Source: Blastocladiella britannica (Eukaryota; Blastocladiomycota; Blastocladiomycetes; Blastocladiales; Blastocladiaceae). Taken from it: a stretch of 11,911 bases of DNA. Location: the NCBI GenBank assembly GCA_025349905.2, contig MU625098.1:1-11911 (forward strand), written 5' to 3'. This document shows positions 1-6,819 of this stretch, piece after piece. Position 1 is the stretch's first letter. The number at the start of each line of letters is the position of its first letter. The notes below the pieces were generated by a model. That model made no database searches. It worked only from the letters and a program-made list of their open reading frames with translations, and had not been told where the DNA came from. A program made the translations under genes and the position numbers.

Positions 1-36
1 GAGCAAATGGCTGACATGTTTATTTCTTTTGTATAG
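1..36 (+). other. 3' end of an intron (cut by left edge)
   Basis: The first 36 bases look like the tail of a spliceosomal intron of a plus-strand gene. There is a branch-site-like CTGAC at 11-15, a T-rich stretch, and a terminal TATAG at 32-36. This is the same arrangement as in the better supported introns further along the window. Confidence 0.5.
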
Positions 37-101
37 GTCCTTTCGTATGCGATCAAGGGCGAGCGGGTTTTGGATCTGATCGAGCGTGTGTGTTTGGGTA
101 A
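37..101 (+). CDS. Possible 3'-terminal exon of an upstream plus-strand gene (partial, frame undecided)
   Basis: If the intron at 1-36 is real, a coding or 3'UTR exon starts at 37. The phase is unknown because the upstream exon is outside the window. Of the three readings, the one starting at 38 stops at 77-79, the one starting at 39 stops at 99-101, and the one starting at 37 stays open to 432. The last would run antisense into the well supported SIL1 coding region, through lower-GC and repetitive sequence, so an early stop is more likely. The end given here is the stop at 99-101. I recognise no family in any of these short peptides. Confidence 0.3.
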
Positions 102-362
102 AAGCGAATATAAGAACGTTTATTTATTGAAAAGTGATTTTTTGGGTGGTTTTGGGAATGGGATCTGGAGCTGGTTTTTGGATGGAAATGGAGTGCGGTT
201 TCTGCTGGAAACGGGATCAGGAAAAGCCAGAATTGCGAGGTCGGCCGGTTTTCTGACGGTTTTGGATGGACGATTTCTGAGGAAACGGGTCCAACCGATA
301 CGTCACCACATGTCGGATTTCCTGGGAAAAGTGAGGTCCAGTCAACAACGTGACCCAACTAC
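102..362. other. Non-coding interval between convergent genes
   Basis: This 261-bp interval lies between the putative plus-strand last exon and the SIL1 stop codon on the minus strand, so it should hold both 3'UTRs. It is poorer in GC than the neighbouring exons. It contains an imperfect direct repeat: 173-215 and 258-289 share a GGTTTTTGGATGGA-like block followed by TTTCTG and GGAAACGGG. I see no RNA gene and no clear AATAAA signal. Confidence 0.4.
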
Positions 363-1526
363 TCACAGCTGCTGCAGCTGGTCGTCAAGAGCCAAAGAGG
401 TCAGATCGTCCATCAAGTCGTCGCACTTTTGACGCAGCGGCTGCGACGTCTGGCCCAGCCGAGCCAGCCGCGCAACGCCGTCCATGCGCACCGTAAACTC
501 GGCCTTTAAGTCGCCGTGCCCGCGCACCAGCGACCCGAGCGCGTACATGCACGACTTGGCGACACGGACCGATCCGGTCGATCCCGTCGACTCGGCACAC
601 AACATCAGGTGTTGCAGGATCTCTGGCACGTGCTTGTTGGCAGCGGTCTTGGTCAACGACTTGGCATTGTTCTATTGGTACACATAAATGTCAATCCATT
701 TTTGTTGAAAAGGGTCTCGGGTGGGGTGTACCCACACAAAGCATCAAACGTCGAGCGTGCACCCGCGCAACGCCTGTATCCGCCGACGCACCTGGTGAAT
801 GTTGCCGAGCATGCGATAAAACAGCACCGCGTGGTCGATGCCGCCGTTGCGCGCGGTCTGCGCCACCTGCTCAATGTGGTCGGCCAAGTGCTCCGCCAGA
901 TCGGTCCCGTGGTCCACCTGGTGCGACATTTCCTCCAGCGACTCCCACTCGCCGCGCGACAGCGGTGATTCTGACGTGGCGCGGACCAGTCGGTTGGCGA
1001 GGGCGGCGACCGTCGATACTTCGGCGTGCGGGACGCGTCGTTTGCCCCCGCTCACGGGCGCGGCGGCGTGTGGGGATGCCACGGGAACCTTGTTATCACT
1101 ACCACCAGGCGCCGCCGAGGCGTGGCGGAATGCGACGCGTTGCTCCTGCTCTTGATTCTCGGGCTCCTCAGCTCCAGGCGCATCCACGACCACCACCGCC
1201 CCGTTGTTGTCAGCATGAGGAGGAGCGTCTTGCGAAGAAGCCGGAACTTTTGCCCACGTCTCGCCCGTCTGCCAGTCCATGCGAATATCCAAGCCCGGTG
1301 GAAGCTCCTGTCCGGGCCGCACCGGCTTGTAGTCCACGGCCGGAGCGAAATCGCGCGCGTAGCAGTCGGCTGGGTCCAGGGGGTTGCAGATGGTGTCGCC
1401 ACGCGGGTTGTGGTAGCGGCCGATCGGGCTCGCATGGGCGGCCGCCGAGTGCAGCAAGACCGCGATGGTTGCGCACAGGACCAGTAAGGAGAAGGGAATA
1501 CGAGATTTTTGTGGGCGATCCATCAT
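363..1526 (-). CDS. SIL1: SIL1, ER nucleotide-exchange factor for BiP/Kar2
   Basis: SIL1 is an ER-lumen co-chaperone with an armadillo-like fold that releases ADP from the Hsp70 BiP/Kar2. I place exons at 1526-750 and 671-363, giving about 360 aa, somewhat shorter than the yeast and human proteins (about 420-460 aa). Two ATGs lie in tandem (1526, 1523); the second has the better context (A at -3, G at +4), and residue numbers below use it. What I see: a signal peptide (SLLVLCATIAVLLHSAAA, residues 12-29); the SIL1 N-terminal block with Cys46 and Cys54, then ELPPGLDIRMDWQTGE (73-88); a low-complexity Ala/Pro/Glu linker (about 95-165); and a helical armadillo region that resumes with an 'NNAKSL' motif just after the intron. 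It ends in LDDQLQQL, with no HDEL/KDEL-type retention signal. The first intron boundary was chosen because it alone keeps phase and restores the motif. Function is inferred from the family. Confidence 0.8.
672..749 (-). other. SIL1 intron (78 nt)
   Basis: On the minus strand it starts GTTTGA and ends ACCAATAG, with TTGAC as a possible branch site. Both flanks are phase 0. The 5' site is weaker than the GTATGT/GTACGT seen in other genes here, but other nearby GTs break the frame, and an in-frame TGA follows immediately if the intron is not removed. Confidence 0.6.
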
Positions 1527-1791
1527 ATATATATTGTGGCAAAGAGAGATCCAGGATGCGACGAGGTGCAATGGTGTGAAGGGAAGAGATCCGCTCGGCC
1601 CCCTTTGTACTTGTCCATACTCTTGTATGCTGTGTATGCTGCATGTATGCTGACGTGTATCCGTGGTAAACGCGTTTTTATTATTACTGCAGAATCGGAT
1701 CGAAGTGGACATTGCCAGCGTGGCCAACGACAACGCGAGAACAGAACGACAGCACAAACGAAAAAAAGCTGTTCTACATTTTGATTTTGGT
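1527..1791 (-). promoter_or_regulatory. SIL1 upstream region / AAMP 3' flank
   Basis: This 265-bp interval separates the AAMP stop from the SIL1 start; both genes are on the minus strand, so it must hold the AAMP 3'UTR and the SIL1 promoter. Contents: an AT-alternating tract touching the SIL1 start (about 1526-1535); three copies of TGTATGCTG at 1624-1632, 1633-1641 and 1644-1652; TGACGTG at 1651-1657; ACGCGT at 1670-1675; and CAGCGTG at 1716-1722. TGACGTG and CAGCGTG match known bZIP sites of the unfolded-protein response, which would suit SIL1, but this is motif matching only. Confidence 0.45.
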
Positions 1792-3206
1792 TCATGCACT
1801 CCCTGCCCCTGCTGCAGCAGCAGCGGCCGCCTCCGCTTCCGACTGTTGTGGGGGACGGAACACCAAGCACGTTCCCTCGTCGCTTCCCGTCACCACAATG
1901 TCGGCCATGGGCGAGATGGCCATGCACAGGATGGGCTCCTGGTGGCCGAGCCACGTGGTCACATGGGTTCCCGACCGCGAGTCCCACACGCGCACCGACA
2001 GATCGGTCGAGCACGTCACCAAGTGATACCCGTCGGCCGTGTACAGCGCCTTGACCACCGCGTCCTTGTGGGTGAGCGTCATGCGCACCGTCATGTGCGA
2101 CATGTCGAGCACCGTCACTTTGCCGTCGGTGCTGGCCAGCGCCGCGTACGGCAAGTTGGGCGAAAAGTCAATCGATTCAATGGACTCGGAGTTGGTCGCG
2201 AAGGACGACAGAACCTGGGTGTCAATTCTAAATGAGTACGATCACCTCAATGACAGAAAAAAAGAAAGACATACCGTGCCCGTGGAAAGGTTTACGGCGC
2301 GCGCGTTGCCCCCGCTACCGCCCACCAGCACCAGGTTGCCCGCGACCGCTGCGGCGGTCACCGACTCCTCCTGGAACCAGCGGCCGTTATCGGGCGAGTG
2401 CTTCCAGACCGTTGACAGCGTCTTGGGGTCCCACAGCGCAAACGTGCCGTCCTCGGCGCCCGAGTACACGAGTTTTCCGTCGGGCGAGAACCCGCCGCAC
2501 GTCAAGGGCGCCGCATGCACGCCACCAAACACGCCCATGAGTGTCCCCGACGGCAAGTTGTTCATCCACACCTGGCCGTCGGCGGTGCCGGTCAACAGCA
2601 CGGGTCCGCGCGGGTGCCAATGCAGCCACACCACCTCGGACCCAGTCTCGATGCGAGCCACATTGGCGCCCGTCGCCACATCCCATACCAGCGTCAGACC
2701 GTCCATGCCACCGGTCGCACACAGCGCGCCGTCGTGCGAAAAGCCCGTGGCGACCACCGAGTCGGTGTGGCCCGCAAGCGCGTGCAGCGTCTCGCCGGTC
2801 GACGTCAGCCACAGGTAGCCTGTCTCGTCCTCGCCGCCCGACAGAATCAGCTCGTGGTGCGTCGGGTGCATTGACACGGTGTACACGGGCTCTATTTTGT
2901 CGCATATGATGAGTCCCAAGGTACGTAAGGAAATGGAAATAGAAATATACTCTGGTGCGCAAAGAAGGCCTGGCACGAGTCGTCGTGGAACTCCATGAGG
3001 TCCCCAGCGTTCTCGCCGCCGTCGGCCTGAGCGCCACCGGCGTTCGCGTCCTCTTGCTCGTCCACCTCCATATCGTCCTCGTCGTCGTCGTCATCCATGG
3101 GAGCGGGCGTGCCATCGTTGACGTCGATCATCTCGGCGCCGTCCTCTTGGTCCGCAAACGCGTCCTTTTCGGCCTTGACGAGTTGCTTTGACGGGTTGCG
3201 GCTCAT
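1792..3206 (-). CDS. AAMP: AAMP/SQT1-type WD40 repeat protein
   Basis: This WD40 beta-propeller belongs to the family of human AAMP and yeast SQT1; SQT1 is a dedicated chaperone of ribosomal protein uL16/Rpl10, so a cytosolic role in ribosome assembly is the best guess. Exons are 3206-2951, 2891-2275 and 2214-1792, giving 431 aa, very close to human AAMP (434). An acidic N-terminus (Asp/Glu-rich, residues 21-53) precedes repeats starting near residue 84. Diagnostic stretches are SGGEDE (103-108), GHTDSVVATGFSHDG (126-140), WLHWHPRGPVLLTGTADGQ (174-192) and SDEGTCLVF (402-410). Several blades end in a WD or equivalent dipeptide (VWD 154-156, LWD 238-240, VWD 367-369). The C-terminus is a short poly-Ala tail (419-431). 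Splicing joins FFAHQ to KPVYTVSMHP and STGT to VLSSFA, both smooth in the repeat pattern. It shares a 178-bp divergent promoter with ELP6. Family identity is strong; the Rpl10 role is inferred. Confidence 0.9.
2215..2274 (-). other. AAMP intron 2 (60 nt)
   Basis: It starts GTATGT, has a T-rich middle and ends ACACCCAG on the minus strand; phase 0 on both sides. CTCAT and TTGAC are candidate branch sites. An earlier TTTAG would shift the frame and is excluded. Confidence 0.85.
2892..2950 (-). other. AAMP intron 1 (59 nt)
   Basis: It starts GTATAT and ends AAAATAG on the minus strand; phase 1. Removal fuses CAG-A with AG-CCC and skips the in-frame stop that would otherwise end the first exon. 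Confidence 0.85.
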
Positions 3207-3384
3207 TGTTACTTATGCGTTTCTGTTATTGTGGTCTCCAAAAACGCGTAAAGGTGGAGAGGTGTCCTTTTTGCTTTTTATAAGGTCGAGCCTGATTTGT
3301 CAGCGACGCGTCCGCGAAGAGGGAGTGGACTCGACCTTTCAAAGAAAAAAATTACTCAGCAACCGCACGTGATCCAAAAAATCC
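3207..3384. promoter_or_regulatory. Divergent promoter region between AAMP and ELP6
   Basis: This 178-bp gap between the start codons of AAMP (minus) and ELP6 (plus) must drive both genes. It contains two ACGCGT sites (3244-3249, 3306-3311), identical to the fungal MCB core; TATAA at 3279-3283; a 9-bp inverted repeat AAGGTCGAG/CTCGACCTT (3282-3290 and 3330-3338) almost centred on the second ACGCGT; and the E-box CACGTG at 3366-3371, 13 bases before the ELP6 ATG. Binding factors are not known. Confidence 0.55.
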
Positions 3385-4266
3385 ATGTTCGACCTGGTCG
3401 CCCACCTCAAGCTCGCGCCGGGCCCCGACGCGCCGTCAGTGGTCACGGTCCTGCAAGAGGCGGGCGCCGACTCGGCGTTCCTGCCCCCACTCCTGGCGCA
3501 CGCGGGGCTCTCGACCCTGGGCCGCGCCGTGATGGTCATTTCCACGCAGCAAGTGTTTCTGCACTACGCGCTGGTGTGCCGCAAACTGGGCGGCGGCGTG
3601 CAGCTCATGCAAATGCCTCCGTCGCAGTTTGCGTTCGTGGACGCGCTCTCGCATCTGCACGATCACGACGGTGATGATGACGATAAATGGGCAGTGACGC
3701 CGGACCCGACTCGGCCAACGGTCGGGTACTTGCGTGGTAGTATTGGTAGTGACTCGGCTGATGCCGTTCCGCCGAATGCACAGCCCCATTTGCTACCAGC
3801 CCTGGTCGACCATGTCCGCGACACGCTGGCAAACCGATTCGCCGGCGCACCCGCCCTGGTGATTGTCGACGACTGGATGCCTCTACTGTACACCGGGTGC
3901 TGCTCAGCCGTGGAACTCGTCTCTGCGATCCGGCAACTGCGACGACTCATGGAACAGACCGGATCCGTCATGGTAACGCCCGCGACGCCCGATCTCGCCG
4001 ACCCAGCGGGCGACGCTGCAGTACTTGCGCGCGGATCCGCAGACGTTGCCGACACGATGCTGGTGTGCCGGGGCTTGTCCACCGGGTACTCGCGCGACGT
4101 GCACGGGCAGATGTCGGTGGTGCGTGGACGTCACCGCCTTGCCGCTGCACACTTGTCCAATGGTCCTGTTGTTGATCGTGGGCCCGAGCCAGTGACGCTG
4201 CAGTTTAAAGTGGTTGATAAGGGCGTCGAGTTCTTTGGGAGCGGGCTGGCGTCCGCTGTGGTATAG
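3385..4266 (+). CDS. ELP6: Elongator complex protein 6 (ELP6)
   Basis: ELP6 is a RecA-fold subunit of the Elp4-Elp5-Elp6 ring of Elongator, which modifies the wobble uridine of certain tRNAs in the cytoplasm; ELP6 proteins keep the RecA fold but lack functional ATPase motifs. The gene is one open exon of 293 aa, slightly longer than human ELP6 (266 aa). Matches to the family as I remember it: an early LTLL-like strand ending near GADSAFLPP (27-35); VISTQQVFLHYALVCRKLG (51-69); VIVDDW (159-164) as the strand after the central helix; and above all GLSTGYSRDVHGQM (230-243) followed by QFKVVDKGVEFFGSGL near the C-terminus. A His/Asp-rich insert (92-100) and the following segment to about 130 account for the extra length. 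No Walker A motif is visible, as expected. Its stop codon lies 34 bp from that of the convergent aminotransferase gene. Confidence 0.9.
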   Translation: MFDLVAHLKLAPGPDAPSVVTVLQEAGADSAFLPPLLAHAGLSTLGRAVMVISTQQVFLHYALVCRKLGGGVQLMQMPPSQFAFVDALSHLHDHDGDDDDKWAVTPDPTRPTVGYLRGSIGSDSADAVPPNAQPHLLPALVDHVRDTLANRFAGAPALVIVDDWMPLLYTGCCSAVELVSAIRQLRRLMEQTGSVMVTPATPDLADPAGDAAVLARGSADVADTMLVCRGLSTGYSRDVHGQMSVVRGRHRLAAAHLSNGPVVDRGPEPVTLQFKVVDKGVEFFGSGLASAVV

Positions 4267-4300
4267 ATTCTAATGGATGGACATCGTTTCTATATTTGTA
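4267..4300. other. 34-bp gap between two convergent stop codons
   Basis: ELP6 (plus) and the aminotransferase gene (minus) end 34 bases apart. Their 3'UTRs must overlap, each running into the other gene's coding strand, or be extremely short. No canonical AATAAA is present in the gap; AT-rich TATATTTGTA lies at about 4291-4300. Confidence 0.7.
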
Positions 4301-6538
4301 TTACTCTGGGCAGCCGACCACGACATCTGCCGGGTGCGACCACCACCGCAGCTTGGCCAGCACCTCGCCCATGGCCCCGCCCTCGATCGCCGCCAGCTCG
4401 GCCCGCGCATGGCGACCGCCTCCAGGAAGTGCCCGCATCCGCTTTGGCGCCACCAGCCAGTCGGCGTACGCCATGGCCTCACGGCGGTGCCCGTGAACCA
4501 ACCGAGACAGAACCGATCGCCACGAAGGGTACCCAGCAGCCACTGCCGCATATGCGTGCTTGCGGACGGTCCAGGTACCGGAGATGGGGTCCACCGCGTA
4601 GTACGCCAGAAGCGAGCGGCCGTGGCGAGCGACCCACTCGAGCGCCGACAGCACGCGGTCGATCTCTTTGTCGGAGGTGAAATAGTTGAAGGACAGACGC
4701 AGGAACCCGGGCTTGTACACCGAGTACCGCGGGACCGTTAACGGAGTCGGTGTATCAACAAAGTCCAGCCCGGAATCCCTCGATTGCAACAGCTGCGAGT
4801 GCTTGGCGGCGGCAAGCAACGGCCGCGACTCATCAAAGACGAGTGAGCTGCTGGTGGCGGGAGGCTCTGCTGCTGCCGTCGCCGCTGCAGCAAGCAACAC
4901 GCAGCCGCCGGTCGACCCACCAGCGCTTGCGTACGCCGAGTCGAGTGATGACGATGACCGCTTGCGCATCTCGCTCGCGGCCGCGTGGCGTGCATTTGCC
5001 GCCGCCAGGGCTTGCGCGCGCACCGCGGGATCGTCACTCAACAGATCACCAAACATGGCTGCCTCCTCGGGCGACGCATTCAGGAGCGACTGCGCGTACG
5101 GCCCGGCACACCTGTTATATTTTTTTCCATGCGCAAAAAATAGTGAGATATCCAGTGGAAAGGACATGGAGGAGATTAGCGCGCACATGCACCCGCCCCG
5201 GGTCTGGATCCCAAACAAGTCGTTGAGCACCGTGGACACAAAGTCATGGTGCAAGAACCGACCGTCGGACGATGCGCGTACCTGCACCGAGACCACCGGT
5301 ACGCGCTCCTTCGCGGTATCCCCGACCACCACCACCGCTGGAATCGCCGCCAGTCGCGCCAACACACGCTTGGCCACCGCATGCTCGCGCTTCCCAATGG
5401 TCTCGTCACTGACCGCCGACTTGAGCGCAAACACCATGCCGCACCGGATCGACTCAACGATCGCCGGAGTCCCGGCCTCCTCGCGCTCCTCTACGTCGCG
5501 CCGCGTGCACAGGTACTGCGTGGCGTTCTGCGTCACAAACGCCACCGACCCGCCGCCGGGACGCGAGGGGGCGGCGTGCTGGGTGAAGAACGACCGGCGC
5601 GCGACCAGAACGCCGGGGGTGCCGGGGCCACCAATCAGCTTGTGCGGGGATAGGAATATCGCGTCCTTGTGCGTTTGCACGCCCGACGATGGGCGCATGG
5701 CGATTGGGACGTACGGGCCTTTTATTGCACAATTGTCAGTGGTCCGGTCTTCTTGCTCTTGGGCCGCAATAAAGTAAAATAGCGACATACCAACACCGGC
5801 ATAGTCAAAAAGAGCAAGTGCGCCGTGGCGGTGCAGGACCCGCGTGATGGCATCCGCCTGGACCGGCACGCCCGTAATGTTGGATCCAGCCGAGAACGAC
5901 CCGATCTTGAGCGGCGCATCGGCGTACTCGCGCAACTTGGCCTCGAGGAACGCCAAGTCCGGCTCGCGATTGCCCGTGGCCGGATCCATGGGCACCACCA
6001 CGACGGTAGCGCACGACTCGCGCCACGGAAGCAAGTTGGAATGGTGCTCGGCGATCGAGACAAACACCACGGGCCAACGACAACAACTGGCGGTGACGGT
6101 GGCACGGCTGGTCCAGTGGTCGCGGTCGTGCAGCCGCAAAGTGTGCACCAGGTGCAAGATAGCTGAGGTGGATCCGCTGCCGGTAAAGATCACCGCGTAC
6201 TCGTCGTCATCGTGATCTAGACCGACGGCCGCGGCGACTGCCCGGCGCGCCCACTCGCGCAGCTCGGTGGTCCGGCGGGCGGTGGCGGTGGTCGTGGTGT
6301 GGGTGTTGGCGTAATAGGGAAGAACGTGCGATCGCACTGCATCTTCAATGCACGCCAGCGATCGGCCAGAGGCAAACCAGTCGCAGTAGATGAGAGGCCG
6401 TTTCAGACCAAGCGCATTGGTCAGTAGGGTATCGTGGCCGATCACGTTCTTGCGGATCGCTGCCAGCTTCTGCTCGGGACTGGCCCGCGATGGGTCAAAG
6501 GGAAGGAAGGGAATGGGCGTGAAGGTGCTGCTGGACAT
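4301..6538 (-). CDS. Class V aminotransferase / cysteine desulfurase-like PLP enzyme
   Basis: This is a PLP-dependent fold-type I enzyme of the aminotransferase class V family (cysteine desulfurase, isopenicillin N epimerase, MoCo sulfurase N-domain relatives). Exons 6538-5791, 5718-5187 and 5111-4301 give 696 aa. Visible motifs: TGSGSTSAILHL (119-130, phosphate loop); EHHSNLLPW (164-172, ring-stacking His); FDYAGVGPY (244-252, Asp245 to the PLP nitrogen); DAIFLSPHKLIGGPGTPGVL (268-287), with Lys276 the Schiff-base lysine; and RGGCMCAGP (423-431). The last third has KPGFLRLSFNYF and ARHGRSLLAYYAVDP, typical of a large subgroup of uncharacterised members. An Ala/Ser-rich low-complexity insert separates the two halves. 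I chose the ATG at 6538 (MSSSTF); an in-frame ATG at 6574 is possible. It may act as a desulfurase or lyase, but substrate and compartment are unknown. No targeting peptide is obvious. Confidence 0.85.
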   Translation of the reverse strand: MSSSTFTPIPFLPFDPSRASPEQKLAAIRKNVIGHDTLLTNALGLKRPLIYCDWFASGRSLACIEDAVRSHVLPYYANTHTTTTATARRTTELREWARRAVAAAVGLDHDDDEYAVIFTGSGSTSAILHLVHTLRLHDRDHWTSRATVTASCCRWPVVFVSIAEHHSNLLPWRESCATVVVVPMDPATGNREPDLAFLEAKLREYADAPLKIGSFSAGSNITGVPVQADAITRVLHRHGALALFDYAGVGMSLFYFIAAQEQEDRTTDNCAIKGPYVPIAMRPSSGVQTHKDAIFLSPHKLIGGPGTPGVLVARRSFFTQHAAPSRPGGGSVAFVTQNATQYLCTRRDVEEREEAGTPAIVESIRCGMVFALKSAVSDETIGKREHAVAKRVLARLAAIPAVVVVGDTAKERVPVVSVQVRASSDGRFLHHDFVSTVLNDLFGIQTRGGCMCALISSMSFPLDISLFFAHGKKYNRCAGPYAQSLLNASPEEAAMFGDLLSDDPAVRAQALAAANARHAAASEMRKRSSSSLDSAYASAGGSTGGCVLLAAAATAAAEPPATSSSLVFDESRPLLAAAKHSQLLQSRDSGLDFVDTPTPLTVPRYSVYKPGFLRLSFNYFTSDKEIDRVLSALEWVARHGRSLLAYYAVDPISGTWTVRKHAYAAVAAGYPSWRSVLSRLVHGHRREAMAYADWLVAPKRMRALPGGGRHARAELAAIEGGAMGEVLAKLRWWSHPADVVVGCPE
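5112..5186 (-). other. Aminotransferase gene intron 2 (75 nt, frame-neutral)
   Basis: Minus strand GTGCGC...AACAG, phase 2. Removing it restores the family motif RGGCMCAGP, the main reason for placing it here. The 5' site GTGCGC is off-consensus. The length is a multiple of three with no in-frame stop, so the unspliced message stays open. Confidence 0.8.
5719..5790 (-). other. Aminotransferase gene intron 1 (72 nt, frame-neutral)
   Basis: Minus strand GTATGT...ATAAAAG with a CTGAC branch site. Removal turns the reading into FDYAGVGPYVPI, the expected PLP-Asp block. It too is a multiple of three and free of stops. Confidence 0.9.
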
Positions 6539-6814
6539 GATGATTTTTTGAATGTGCGCAAGTGTGCAATGCATCCAATCCTCGGGAATGGTGCTTCACG
6601 CTGGTATTTAAGGTATTTGCCGTGCCTGAACCTGATCCAGCGCTGGAGCAAGGTCGGTGTCGGGTCGTCAAGTCGCTAGAACTTGGTCCAGCGCCATGAT
6701 CCGCTACCAGGGGATGCCTGTTTATATTGGTATTGCGAAGTGTGTGGCGGTGATGGCGACATGAGTATTGATGGTGTCATATCGCGCCATTTGTTCGTGA
6801 CAAGCTCAGTATAT
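6539..6814 (-). promoter_or_regulatory. Aminotransferase upstream region / NSL1 3' flank
   Basis: This 276-bp interval lies between the NSL1 stop and the aminotransferase start, both on the minus strand. It has a TATA-like TTAAATA on the minus strand (6605-6611), 67 bp before the ATG. It also has a 12-bp perfect palindrome TCCAGCGCTGGA (6636-6647), whose half TCCAGCGC recurs at 6687-6694. No ORF of note and no RNA gene are seen. Confidence 0.45.
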
Positions 6815-6819
6815 TTATT
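6814..6819 (-). terminator. AATAAA polyadenylation signal overlapping the NSL1 stop codon
   Basis: The last codons GAA-TAA followed by A spell AATAAA on the minus strand, so the stop codon is part of the canonical poly(A) hexamer. If used, the 3'UTR would be only about 10-30 nt. A weaker alternative could lie further down. Confidence 0.5.

Noticed and set aside
37..432. Full-length reading of the left-edge exon to the stop at 430-432
   Set aside because: It would overlap the SIL1 coding region in antisense, and the sequence beyond about 100 looks non-coding and repetitive.
721..737. GTGGGGTGTACCCACAC inverted repeat in the SIL1 intron
   Set aside because: The stem is only about 5 bp, well within chance.
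965..1579. Arg-rich 204-codon plus-strand frame
   Set aside because: Antisense of SIL1 exon 1; composition is typical of reverse-strand reading of GC-rich coding DNA.
1527..1799. N-terminal extension of SIL1 (91 extra codons, open upstream)
   Set aside because: The extension passes through the promoter-like interval into the AAMP stop region, has no conserved content, and would bury the signal peptide.
2039..2818. 259-codon open frame on the plus strand
   Set aside because: Antisense shadow of the AAMP WD40 gene; Pro/Ser/Thr-rich with no family signal.
4686..5777. 363-codon open frame on the plus strand
   Set aside because: It is antisense to the aminotransferase exons, whose motifs are unmistakable. 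Long antisense frames are expected from the high GC at third positions, and the translation shows no recognisable domain.
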